Position numbers and translations under genes: made by a program. Shown here in pieces: positions 34,801 to 44,465 of a DNA stretch of 64,000 bases. Within the stretch, counting starts at the first letter, position 1; every line of letters begins with the position of its first letter. A model generated the notes under the pieces. It worked only from the letters and a program-made list of their open reading frames with translations. It did no database searches and was not told the origin of the DNA. Origin of the DNA: Ulva prolifera (taxonomy: Eukaryota; Chlorophyta; Ulvophyceae; Ulvales; Ulvaceae); contig CM041200.1 in assembly GCA_023078555.1 (NCBI GenBank), positions 8,827,528 through 8,891,527 of the forward strand, given 5' to 3'.

Positions 34801-34990
34801 ATGTGCTGCATCTCGCACAACCTGAAGCGGGGGCGTTCGGCCTCGGCCTCATTGGCGGCACCTGCAACAGGAAAATGAATGGCCCCATCTAGATCTTAAG
34901 AGTTTTAACTATTACCTCGTGCAGTGGCGTGCACTTTAGCGTCCGCATACCGTCCATCGCGAATAGTGACACCGGGCGGTGCCAAGCGAG
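28802..34990 (-). CDS. Putative DDE-like transposase of the direct-repeat element, spliced
   Basis: Exons with consistent GT-AG borders and phase: from 34916 upward (start not found), 34477-34861, 33792-34386, 33344-33718, and about 29925-28802 (stop near 28802). Joined reading is open through all. The first complete exon is Lys/Arg/Glu-rich (RAKKRRRTEK), likely DNA-binding or nuclear. The last exon (about 375 aa) has two blocks that look like catalytic parts of a DDE nuclease: HVPFGMSLDNAPVHQAW (Asp plus His) and MPLGNTTPDLHQCAELLVGI (Pro-Asp-Leu-His then Glu), about 160 residues apart. A first catalytic Asp is not obvious. The intron before the last exon is about 3.4 kb and contains the opposing nuclease ORF and the 153-bp array. 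Role as the mobilising enzyme is inferred from position inside the terminal repeats. Confidence 0.6.
30026..32745. repeat. 153-bp minisatellite, about 18 copies
   Basis: Copies start every 153 bp from 30026 to 32627. The unit is a multiple of three, so one plus frame stays open for 907 codons (29983-32706), giving a 51-residue repeat with VCHN[AA/VV]ACCSVDLCMW. Copies are nearly identical; the main variation is ctgcag versus ttgtag, present in copies 1-3, 5, 16, 17 and in 4, 6-15, 18 respectively. I regard it as a tandem array in the intron of the opposing gene rather than a gene, but the open frame is noted. Confidence 0.92.
32778..33323 (+). CDS. Vsr/DUF559-like PD-(D/E)XK nuclease
   Basis: 181 codons from the ATG at 32778. 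The C-terminal half has a restriction-nuclease-like core: RVDLLVV with Asp109, then a hydrophobic strand leading to AVEVDGSSHH (Glu123, Asp125, His129/130), then VRDIHKDALLARCNI (Arg137, Asp138, Lys141) and HRIS with Arg154. This order is seen in Vsr, DUF559 and DUF2726 nucleases (vDl...iEiDG.H...D..k...L...v.R). The N-terminal half has a Cys/His-rich stretch (CPLHGPGCKN...HDEICRC) that could bind zinc. The ATG follows ttacag, so an upstream exon is possible. It lies antisense in an intron of the putative transposase gene, inside the terminal repeats. It may nick DNA during or after transposition; this is inference. Confidence 0.65.
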   Translation: MQAERLKQVLSGRVVPKRVGVVPALSADGCVDGKVCYLGKWKPGRGQPRGCPLHGPGCKNTQHDEICRCVAEIVYAICPDACMLPEFPIGFMRRSASGTYAPGPSHRVDLLVVLGNMTIIAVEVDGSSHHGRVACVRDIHKDALLARCNIISHRISMRDLCSSANRLQVYSRLRELIHSLM

Positions 34991-35125
34991 ATCAGAGAAT
35001 GCGACAGCCACGCTCAAAAGGCAAATTAAGTAACAAATAGGACCCATATTGACCGTTAGAACATGGAATGGGGGCAGTGAGGGTGCGTGCGATGTTAGAT
35101 ATTACACTGGCCGGCACTCCTTCAC

Positions 35126-35791
35126 CGGTTTTCACCCAAACTCGGGGTGTTGGAATCTCGCATGGGGCGTGCGTCACGGGACACCACTCACCACACCGCC
35201 ACGCCATGCACTCCACGAGATCAGTGTTGACAACTGGAATGCAGATTCGCGAAGCACGCAAAAAAGCTGCCGGTGAATGCATTCGATTTGTGAGACTGAG
35301 TGCACAGCAACTTTCAGCACAGAAAATGGTGAAGCACACGCATAGTCGGGCTCGATAGCACACGCAGAATAGCTGTTGGAGCTGGTGTGCAAGGATTGAG
35401 GCTCAGATTCGAACAGGAGATCACTTGAGGTATATGTGAAGTGCTGATCGGGCGGATTCTGGTCGAGCTGCATGTTGGTTGTTTGGCCTTGAGGCTGCGA
35501 ATTTTCACAACACAACATCAGTGGTAATGCACTCTGGGGTATCACAGTGGCCTGCCGCAAACATCCTTGCACTGAGAATTGAAAAAGTCAGTTTTGGGGC
35601 ATATTTGGAGGTGGACAGCACCACACATGGATCCCACCTGCCACATAATTTACATGTGCTACTCCTACAAGTGCCAGGCAAGCCAGCAAGCTGCTGGAAT
35701 TGGGGGCTGGCATGGCGGGCTCGCTCGGCCTCACTCTGCTGAGTCATGCCAAACCTGGATGTGAACACAACGAGTTTGGCAGAAAACCAGA
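35126..35791. repeat. Right terminal direct repeat, uninterrupted
   Basis: 666 bp from cggttttcacccaaactcgg to agaaaaccaga, followed by target duplication GCTAACAC (35792-35799). Same sequence and orientation as the split left copy. ORFs on either strand here repeat exactly those at 8694-9301 and are not convincing genes. Confidence 0.93.
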
Positions 35792-35799
35792 GCTAACAC

Positions 35800-36712
35800 G
35801 CGAAGGAAACTTCCGTCACTGGTTCGGGCAAATGGAGTCAATCTTGGTCCTGAAAAATCTGGACGACGTGCTGTATGAGGAACCAGGACAAGCAGCTGAT
35901 GAAGCTGAACAAGCAGCCGTGGAGGCTGCGCTCACCCGTGATAGGAAAGTGAGGGCATACCTGAAGATGCACACTAAGGGTGCATTACAGGCGATCGTGA
36001 CGCGTGCGCGGACTGCGAAGGCAGCATGGGACGCGCTGCACGATGACTACAGAGGAGGACTAGCTGTCCGAAGGCCGCAGATGCTGCGTAAGGCGACTGA
36101 GCTGCAGCAAGGCGACGACTCTGTACAGCGGTACATAGACCGTGTGAAGGAAATCAGAGATGATTTCGTAGAGGCAGACATGGAGACATCAATGCCAGTG
36201 TTGACCAACCAGTTTGTGAAGGGGCTCAGGCCTGCCCTGGCGAATGTTGTGGGAGTACAACTGGGGGTGGCGATGAGTCAAGGCGCGGGTCTGGACCAGC
36301 TGTGTAATCAGCTGAGGGACCTGGCGGCGATCCTGCCCGACAGGGGTGCAGCTGCGCGAGCGGCTGCAGCAGTGGCGAAGAGGGAGCGGAACAAGGCTCG
36401 TGGGCCACTGAAGTGCCATTACTGCGGCAAGGAGGGGCACAAACATTTTGAGTGCACCAAGAAGCAGGACGATATGGCTGCTGGCAAGAAGCTGCAGTGG
36501 GCCAACCGGAGGGATGGCGGCGGTGATGGCAGCAAGGAAGGTGCAGGTCGCGCGCTGTGCGTCAGGACCGCGCGAGTGGCCATGGCGACGGTGAAGGTTC
36601 CGTCAGACCGATCGAACTATGTGCACTTCGACACAGGGGCGACGCATAATTACGTCTCAGACCTCAGTATGCTTCATGACAAGCGTTCCACGCCAGTGGA
36701 GGTCGTGAAGAT
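35800..36712 (+). CDS. Copia gag and start of protease
   Basis: Continues the gag frame opened at 8815. It encodes a helical capsid-type region (HWFGQMESILVL, WDALHDDYRG), a CCHC zinc knuckle (CHYCGKEGHKHFEC, near 36413-36455) for RNA binding, and the Asp protease active site HFDTGATHNYV near 36627. The frame is broken at 36712 by a MITE and resumes at 37437. In the element as it stands, gag can be made only from an internal start, so particles are unlikely. Confidence 0.9.
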
Positions 36713-37428
36713 TAAGGTCCGCCAAAAACGTATTCGTATGAAATGCCGTAAACGTATTAAAGGCGGTCATCGTAGTATTTATTTTCGTTTCTCATACGGT
36801 CCTACGGTGCGTTTCATACGGTCATACGGTGACCCATATACGCCATATACGGTGGTCATATACGCCATATACGTTGGTCATATACGCCATATACGTTGGT
36901 CATATACGGTCAAGTACGGGTCCACTACGAGCATATGAGGCGCCGCGGCGCTTGATGCGCCTGCTTTGCCCAAGATGGCGGGCATCGCATCAGCCCTTGG
37001 CCGGGCTTGCCCACAAGCCATATATGCTGATGTCTGGAATAGTGCAAGCACTTCGAGCATTGCCTGTCATGTGCAGCTGAGCCAGTGTATGTGCCAGTGT
37101 GTTGGACACTGGACTCTTTTTTATCTATCTGCACATCATACTGTGCAGATTCCAGTGCATCAAACACGGTGCATAGATAGTTAGAACACTCCCACACCAT
37201 CATGGGGCCTAGCACGTACTCTCAGCATGCAATCAAGCAGCCGTATATGTCAAACGTATCAGTCATCGAGGTCATGTACGGCACATTATACGGGCATACG
37301 GTGCAATATACGCTTATACGGCAGCATATACGCCATACGGTGCAATATACGATATTATTAAACATTTTGATTTCATACGACGTAGGCAACGTAGGAGACT
37401 TGGAATTATACGTTTTTGGCGGACCTTA
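36713..37428. mobile_element. hAT-like MITE, 716 bp
   Basis: Perfect 21-bp terminal inverted repeats beginning TAAGGTCCGCCAAAAACG, with 8-bp target duplication GTGAAGAT (36705-36712 and 37429-37436). Both subterminal regions are crowded with catatacg/cgtatacgg-type short repeats in both orientations. No coding capacity. The 8-bp duplication and a terminus fitting the hAT consensus YARNG point to hAT. Removal of the MITE and one duplication restores the protease frame (…VVK then MGGNEE). Confidence 0.9.
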
Positions 37429-37436
37429 GTGAAGAT

Positions 37437-40400
37437 GGGAGGAAATGAAGAGCATGTGGTGGCCTGTGCGGGCACAGTGGTGCTCAGCGCTCCTGGCGGG
37501 CAGGTGAAGCTGCTGGAGGCTCTGTGCGTGCCCACCATGCATATGAACCTGATGTCTGGCGCTTACGTGACGGACCAGGGGGGGTCATACCACGGGAAGG
37601 GACAGACGCTGGAGGTGAAGGACGCTGATGACACAGTGCTGTTGAGGGGTACCAAGCAAGATGGCCTGTACCTCATGGACTGTCAGGTGAGTCCCACAGA
37701 CGTGCCGATGCCGACTGCTTTTGCAAACGTGGCAGTGGATGCTGAGGTGTGGCACAGACGGTTCGGGCATGTCGGGATGGACAATCTCTACAAGGTGGAG
37801 AAGGCGGTAGATGGCATGGGCCGGGTGAGCTGGCCAGAGAAGCATGCGCCGTTATGTGAGATCTGTCCAAGAGCTAAACAGTGCGAGGAGCACTATGCAC
37901 GATCCTCGTCCAGGGCTGAGAAGCCGATGGAGCTGGTCCACAGTGATGTGATGGGACCGTTTCCCGTTGCGGGGTTCCGTGATGAGCGGTATGCAGTCAC
38001 GCTCCTGGACGACTACAGCAGCTACGCAGAAGTGATTTGTGTGAAGAACAAGTCGGATGTGGCGCCAGCGGTGATTGAACGGCTGACCGAATGGGAGCGG
38101 CAGACAGAGCACAAGCTAAAGGTGCTGCGTACTGACCATGGTACAGAGTACATGGGTGCGCTGAAACGGTGGTGCCGGCGGAACGGGGTGGTGCGGCAAC
38201 TGAGCGCGCCACACACGCCGAAGCAGAACGGGCGAGCAGAGAGGTACAACAGGACAGTGCTGGAGCGCATGCGAGCAATGCTGCTCGGCGCGATGATGCT
38301 AAAGTGTTTCTGGACTTTTGGTCTGGACACTGCGGCGTACACGCGCAACAGAATTCCTGTCAAGGGACAGGTGGTGACGCCGTATGAGAAGTTCTGGGGG
38401 GTGCGCCCGGACATCTCGCATCTGCGGGTGTTCGGCTGCAAGGCGACGCTGTTCGTGCCATCGAAGCTGAGGGACAAGCTGGACGCAGTCAGCGAGGAGG
38501 TCATCTTCGTGGGCTACGCAAGGCACTCGAAGGCATACAGGCTGGTGCAGCACGTGAACGGCGAGTTCAAGCTGAAGGAGAGTGCGAACGTGTCCTTCCA
38601 GGAGGACAGAGTCATGCCAGCAATGGAGACATGCGCGTCGGCGAGCCAGGCGGCAGCGTCGGTGTATCACGATCTCATGCTGGACGTTCCAGAGCAGAAG
38701 CCAGAAGATGACGATGCGATGCTGGATGACGAGTCTGTGGCGTGGTCGCTGAATGACGACGCAGAGGACCCAGATGAGGACTGGGTGAATGAGGCAGATG
38801 ATGCCTACGCGGACATGGAGGCTGAGGACGCAGATGCTGATGATGACGGCAGCGATTCGGACCCGGACGCAGAGCCGGGGGGTGCGCCAGATGCGGAAGC
38901 CGGGGGTGAGGACCAGGATGCGCCGGGCCGCTACCCGCAGCGTGTGAGGCATGCGCCGAATCTGCCGTATCAAGCACATTTGTTTATGGCAAAGGGTGAG
39001 CAGCCGGCGGAGGACTTGCTGGTGCCGCCCCGGTCGTACAAAGAGGCGATGAAAAGGCCAGATGCTGCTGAGTGGGAGCAAGCGAAGAACGACGAGTATG
39101 CGTCGATTCTGGCCAAGGGGGTATTTGAAGTGTGTGAATTACCTCCAGGAGAGAGAGCACTGCCGGCAAAGGGCGTGTGCGACCTGAAGTTTGATGCCAA
39201 GGGCAACCTGGAGCGGTACAAGTATCGTTTGGTGGTGCTGGGCAATCTTCAGGGAAAGGACGATGTGGGAGAAGTGTTTGCGCCCACAGCGCAGAGTGCA
39301 ACATTCAGGATGATGCTGGCTATGAAGGCAGCTAATCCGCGGCTGAAGCTCCGGCAGGTGGACGTGAAGTGTGCATTCCTTCACAGCGACCTTGACGAGG
39401 TGGTGTATGTCCGCCTACCTGAGGAGTTCGGTGGAGGAGTCTGGAAGCTTCGCAAGGCGCTGTACGGACTGAAGCAGGCTCCGAGAGCCTGGAATGAAAC
39501 TCTCACCAAGGCGATGATGTCAGAAGGATTCACGGTGTCAGAGAATGACCCATGTCTGTTCATCAGAGGTGAAGGCAGAAGCAAGTCATATGTGCTGGTG
39601 CATGTAGATGATTCTGCGATCCTTGCAGAAGAAGGTGAAGAGAAGAAGATTCTGGAGATGCTGGGCAAGCATTTTGAAGTGAAGGATCTGGGACCGCTGC
39701 ATTTCTTTCTGGGGCAAGAAGTTGAAGAAGTGGCTGGAGAAGGTCTGCTATTGAAGCAGCCTCAATATGCCAAGAATGTGCTACAGAGGGCCAACATGTG
39801 GGATTGCAAGCCGAAGGCGACTCCGATGGAGACCAGGCACATGATGACGAAGACCACAGGAGTGGAGCTGAAGGATGATGACCCAAGGAAGGCGGCGTAC
39901 GGAGAGACAGTGGGTGCATTGCTGTACCTGTCCACTCATACGAGACCAGATCTGGCGTATCCAGTGGGCGTGCTGAGTCGATTCATGGCAAAGCCGACGG
40001 ATGTGCATTTCCAGGCAATGAAGAGAGTTCTGAGGTACTTGAGAGGTACATGGAATCATGGGCTGATGTTCAGATTCGACGCAGAAGACAAGATGAAAGG
40101 GGTGAAGACTTTCACAGAAGCAGACTTCAAGGAGCTCGGAGTAATCAGAGATGAGGCATTGAAGCTGTATTCAGATGCAGATCTGGCTGGGGATCTCGAC
40201 AATCGAAAGAGTACATCAGGTATGATGTTGATGATGCATGGGTGCCCAGTGATGTGGAGTGCCAAGTTGCAGACAGTGGTGGCCACGTCCACCGCAGAGG
40301 CTGAGTATATGTCAGCAGCCATGGCAGTGAAAGAAGCACTGTGGATGAGGAAGTTGCTGGGTGATATCTATGGTCGTGTTGAGCGGATGACTGTTTATTG

Positions 40401-40641
40401 TGACAATCAGAGTGCTTTGCATCTGATGAAGCAGAGGACTGCTGGTGCTCCAGGAAGGAGCAAGCACATTGACATCCAGTATCACTTCATTAGGAACAGA
40501 TTTATGCGACAGGAGATTGATGTCCAGTTTGTGCCGACAGCTGAACAGAAGGCTGATATGCTGACCAAGGCTTTGGCTGGTCCAGCGCTAGGAAAGGCAG
40601 TGGCTGGTTTTCTGGTTGAATCTCCAAGCGACAGCGCTTGA
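37437..40641 (+). CDS. Copia pol: protease end, integrase, reverse transcriptase, RNase H
   Basis: One open frame to the TGA at 40639-40641. In order: protease remainder; integrase zinc domain (HRRFGHVGMDNL...CEICPRAKQC); integrase core with Asp in HSDVMGPFPV, Asp in RTDHGTEYMG and Glu in QNGRAERYNR; an acidic linker rich in Asp/Glu; reverse transcriptase with RQVDVKCAFLH, YGLKQAPRAW and VHVDDSAIL (the two catalytic Asp); RNase H with YSDADLAGD, TAEAEYM and CDNQSALHL. All key residues I can check are present. Integration and reverse transcription functions were probably intact before the insertions. Confidence 0.96.
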
Positions 40642-40648
40642 GGGGGTG
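40642..40648 (+). promoter_or_regulatory. Polypurine tract
   Basis: GGGGGTG between the pol stop and the 3' LTR; plus-strand priming site of the retrotransposon. Confidence 0.75.
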
Positions 40649-41068
40649 TGTGGGAAGCAGAGCTCCCCTGGTGCAAGCGTGTCGTAGCTGCGATAACGCG
40701 AGTGCAGCAGATCACATGCATTTGGCTGTGAGTCTGCGGGCAGACCGTAGGTCGGCTGTCCAGTGCACAGAATATAGGACGTAGCTGTCAATTCCAGGTC
40801 ATCTTTGACTGGCAATTGACAGGTGAGAATGCTTTGCTGTTTGTGTGTGTCTGTCTACTGACTACAGCAGAGAACAGTGTGCTGAGCGTACTACGTGGTG
40901 CAGGAGTCTGTACTGTATGACTAGTGATCATAGCAGCTAACAGAGCTCATATTGCCACAGGTGAGACACACGGCATAGTTATTCTGTAAGATCTTTGACT
41001 GGCAATTGTCAGGAGTCTGTACTGTATGACTAGTGATCATAGCAGCTAACAGAGCTCATATTGCCACA
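40649..41068 (+). repeat. Copia 3' LTR
   Basis: 420 bp, TGTGGGAAGC to ATTGCCACA, no difference seen from 8221-8640. Followed by target duplication CCGCT (41069-41073). Confidence 0.95.
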
Positions 41069-41073
41069 CCGCT

Positions 41074-42330
41074 CAACCCCCCAACACACGCAGCCCCGCG
41101 CCCGCACTCAATACGGCCCGGCCGCCCACGCGGCCATGGCGGCCCAAGCTGGCAGCCCGGCCGGCACCGGTCCCGCACGTGCGGAAGCCGCCGGGGCCCC
41201 CGCACCCGCCCCCACAGCCCCCAGACCCCAACCCATGGCCAGTCCCCCTACCACAGCCGCCCCCCGCTTCACTCTCATACCCGGACATATCAACCCTGAG
41301 CGGCGGAGCAACACGGCAGCGCCGTCATCCGCGGACCCGCTCAGGACAGAGCATGCCTAAGGCCCAGCACCCAAGGAGCTCTAGTGTGTCCAGGCGCCGG
41401 GGCACGCAGCAGCTGCTAGCGTCTACTGTACACGTGCTGCTTCAACTCTGTTTCCAACTTGAACAAGCATCTGTCAGTGCCCGCCTTGCCACACTGGCAC
41501 ACGACTACGATCATGCATGTCGCCAGCTTGAAACATCATGATCATCTGTCAACCTGCGGGTTGAACATTGTCTCAATACTGAGACGCTGCGGGTTTTGAG
41601 CATGTATGAGCAGCCCAGGCGCATACGACTGCAGGCAATCATGCATCAACGTTTGCAGGAAAATACCATTTGTTCCCTAGTTGGTGGCTACTAGTAGTTG
41701 TTAACGTTGCAGATGTGGTTGCATACACATACGTGTCATTTGACTCACGTGTGTACATGTGCACATATGTCATGACATATGATCATGACTGGATACAAAT
41801 GGTGCTGTAAACATGATGATGAACACTTCTTCATCGTCATCACTGGAAAAACACCCCAAACTGATACAGTGAGCAGCCTACTGGTACCACATCAGCTGTC
41901 ATGCCAGGCATGCAGACATTTGTTTTGGTGTGGCGTGGCATATGGCCGTTCCGGAGGGGGCACGGAACATAATGCAGTGTCAAATTGTTCTGGCCACGTC
42001 CCAGCTGTGGCCTGTGCACAAAGCTGCGCAAGCTTGTGCTCCCGAGTACAATATTCTTTCTTAGCTTGGGTACTGATGCTGGAAAAATCCCTGCACTCGG
42101 GAGCACGGCTACTGATCAGTATCATCAGAGTGCAGGGATTTGAGGGTCCGATCATCGGACCCAGCATGATGCTCTTGTATACAGCTGGCAAGCTTCCAAA
42201 CAGCTTCATCAATGCTGACTGAACAGTATCAAGGTGTGCGCTGCAGATGCTCGTGGATATCAAATGCATGCTTATTTAGAAGAGTTTCTTGTGCTCTGGT
42301 TTTCCGGGCCGATCTCCTAGGCTGGTGTGC
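41074..42330. other. Host flank, no gene recognised
   Basis: The first ~300 bp are C-rich and give Pro/Ala-rich ORFs without a motif. The rest has scattered short ORFs. Before the Copia insertion this joined the minisatellite/palindrome at 7958-8200. Confidence 0.5.
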
Positions 42331-42800
42331 TACAAGGATAAATGCGGCGAGGCTGGCAGCACCGCGAAAGAAGCAAGCATACCAAGCACACGCCCAGAAA
42401 CCCACACACGCCGCACCCATCACGCGCTGAAAACCCATCGCACTCTCAGCAAACGACACAGACCCGTAGACCGCCAAGCACACACCCGGATGGCCACCCA
42501 CCCACACACACGTGCACGCACACACAAACCCAACAGCCCACACACAACCACACAGCCTCCACCGCCTCAACGCCTGCCGCCGTGCGACAGGGCCACGCCC
42601 AATGCACTGCTGCCCAAGATCGCCCATCCTGGCCGCCCGATTGCCGGGGCCCAGCCCCGAACCCCACCCCACCCCAAGATCCACAGCACACCGGGTACCC
42701 AGCCTGCCCGGCACACCACCGCGCAGCCACGCCGGCCCGCGCTGCATCGCACCCGTGACGATGCGGTGCCCAAGCCGTCCCCACAGTCCCTGCATGTGCG
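42331..42800 (+). repeat. Dispersed repeat R1, copy 1
   Basis: Starts with acaaggataaatgcggcgag and continues with a C/A-rich body (cacccatcacg, gaccgccaagcacac). The same start and body are found at 49717. It yields long Pro/His/Thr-rich ORFs that are strand-composition artefacts. Confidence 0.7.
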
Positions 42801-43121
42801 CACATGCCAACGAAGTCATTCCGCACGCATCGCGGACCCGGCCTGGAGTCAGAGGCCTTCGGTTGGCGCCGGCTAGCGGGCGGGGTCCCCGAGGGGCACC
42901 TCACCGCTCAGGCCGGATGTATCTATAACTCGTCCAGCGCTCTGACTCAGCGCTCGGAGCTCGGCTTGCAGTGGCGGCAGCTGGGTCGGTTGCGGGTGCA
43001 TCGTGCGTCGTTGGTGCACATGTGCTGGATCTACTCATTGCGTGCTGCTGCTCGCCTCGATGCCTCTCACCATGTAGCACTGCCGCCTTTCAGAGGTGCA
43101 CTAGTCTAGTACTAGTACTGT

Positions 43122-43175
43122 GTTACATGGACAAAGGTGGCAAAGCAGGCACTGCGAAAGCAGCAAGATAGTCAA
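43122..43175 (+). repeat. Dispersed repeat R1, short copy 2
   Basis: Starts gttacatggacaaaggtggc and includes aggcactgcgaaagcagcaag; the body then diverges. Confidence 0.6.
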
Positions 43176-43385
43176 AAATTAAAACAACACCCAGCAGCCC
43201 GCTCCAACGCATCAGCGCGCCATCGTGCCCGTCCCCGACGCAGGTGACGGCCGTGTTCAAGTTGTGCGAACTGTGCTAGTTCACAGGCCACGGACAAGCA
43301 GCTGTGTGTGCTCCACACCGGCAGCCGGCATTGATGCCGGCTGATATCTCAGAGGCTGCACCAATACATGTGTGACCAGTAATAT

Positions 43386-43600
43386 GTGTTACAAGGAGAA
43401 TGGAGCCGAGGCGGGCAGCACTAGTACGGTGTCTGCTTCTACACGTTGTTGGAGAACTGCGCAGCGAGAATCTGCGGAGCGGGGGACGCCAGCCCCCACA
43501 CCCACGCCCGCAACTGCCAGACCCCCGCCCGCAAACAGGGCCGCCCCTGCCAGACACTCACCCACAAACAGGGCCGCCCGGGCGGCCCTGGCAGGGCCCT
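43386..43600 (+). repeat. Dispersed repeat R1, diverged copy 3
   Basis: Starts tgttacaaggagaatggagc, followed by a gcgggcagcactag variant and a C-rich body. Confidence 0.5.
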
Positions 43601-44197
43601 GCCAGACAGCGGCACACTGGCCTAGCAATGCTGTCGCGACTCAGCATGCTCAATTGCTCAATGGGCAATTCGTAGCACACTGGTACGAATTGCCCAGAGA
43701 GGCCTTGCCAGGGTGCCCCGAGCAGAGGCGAAGATGGCCGCAATCACAGCAGCACGCTGCGGCCCGCAATTTGCTAGCGGCAAAGCAGCGGCGCCCGGAG
43801 CAGGACAGCCGGTGAGAGGAGGTGCAGCGGAGGCACTTTGTGCGGGAACCTGCAGCTGTGAGCCACTCGCGGCGGACACTGTGTGTGGAAGATTTCGAGA
43901 GTGACATTGATGTCACAGATATACGCAACTGCGCTTTGATGTGTGAACTGCACTGTTTACCGTATCACCCCTAATTATATATTGAGACCCTCATTTATTG
44001 GACCAGTTTGTGCCACATGTTAGAGGTGTACACCTTTAAGTAATTGGGTCACTGCCACCAGTCACCGGTAACTATTGGACCACAGGTCTGCGAGCCCGGT
44101 ACCTTATGTATATTTGAAGTAGTGGACCGGTCCACTCTGGTCAGATATATTACTAGTATTAAACAGGGCAACTGAGCTGAAAACTTATGTATTTAAA
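43600..44197. other. No gene recognised
   Basis: Short ORFs only. The inverted pair caattgctcaatgggcaattcgtag / acgaattgccc near 43650-43696 can form a small hairpin. Confidence 0.35.
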
Positions 44198-44263
44198 TAA
44201 AATTTGCTGATGGCACGTGATTGGACCCGGTAAAATTTGCTGATGGCACGTGATTGGACCCGG
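44198..44263. repeat. Two 33-bp tandem repeats with CACGTG
   Basis: Each unit reads taaaatttgctgatggcacg then tgattggacccgg; CACGTG is a G-box-type sequence. No gene start is evident next to it. Confidence 0.85.
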
Positions 44264-44434
44264 GCCGCCAGGCAGCCTTAGCACTGCTGTTATTTCCTGC
44301 GACACCCAGAGTTGCCCCGCTCTTTGTTACTGTCAGGTGCACATGACAGTAAACAGGAACAGCCAAACACAGCATAACATCTCTTCCACACAAACTGTGA
44401 GTGGCTTCTCAATTGAACCAGTACATGTATTATG

Positions 44435-44465
44435 CCTCTGTGACAGTACCGTACTGTCACAGAGG
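44435..44465. repeat. 31-bp near-perfect palindrome
   Basis: 15-bp arms CCTCTGTGACAGTAC and inverse around a single C. Could be an operator-like site, hairpin or tiny foldback element. Confidence 0.85.

Larger units (their letters stand above)
8855..35791. mobile_element. Unclassified transposon with long terminal direct repeats
   Basis: Flanked by the 8-bp duplication GCTAACAC (8847-8854 and 35792-35799), which lies inside Copia gag. Without later inserts it is about 7.7 kb. Both ends carry the same ~666-bp sequence in direct orientation. Each repeat starts CGGTTTTC.CCCAAACTCG and ends with an imperfect inverse of it (CGAGTTTGGCAGAAAACCAGA). The inner flanks of the two repeats do not match the 8-bp duplication; only the outer ones do, so the whole unit moved together. 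The interior has a spliced minus-strand gene with DDE-like motifs, an opposing nuclease ORF and a 153-bp tandem array, but no reverse transcriptase. I cannot assign it to a known superfamily. The exact terminal base is ambiguous by 1-3 bp. Confidence 0.8.
8221..41068 (+). mobile_element. Ty1/Copia LTR retrotransposon carrying nested insertions
   Basis: The element spans 32.8 kb but only about 5.18 kb is Copia: 8221-8854, 35800-36712 and 37437-41068. The order is 5' LTR, half-tRNA primer site, gag, protease, integrase, reverse transcriptase, RNase H, purine tract, 3' LTR. Integrase before reverse transcriptase places it in Ty1/Copia. Reading across each insertion, the frame is kept once one target-site duplication is removed, with no stop codon seen, so the element was intact when hit. 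The LTRs read as identical, so the insertion and all later nesting are recent. Osser of Volvox is the kind of relative I would expect, but I have not compared sequences. Confidence 0.92.

Noticed and set aside
8855..35791. An ordinary LTR retrotransposon with 666-bp LTRs
   Set aside because: There is no TG...CA ending, no primer site match, no reverse transcriptase or integrase, and the duplication is 8 bp with hairpin-like inverted ends.
42289..42928. Pro/His/Thr-rich proteins on both strands
   Set aside because: These come from the C/A-biased body of the R1 repeat, also present in other orientations and frames.
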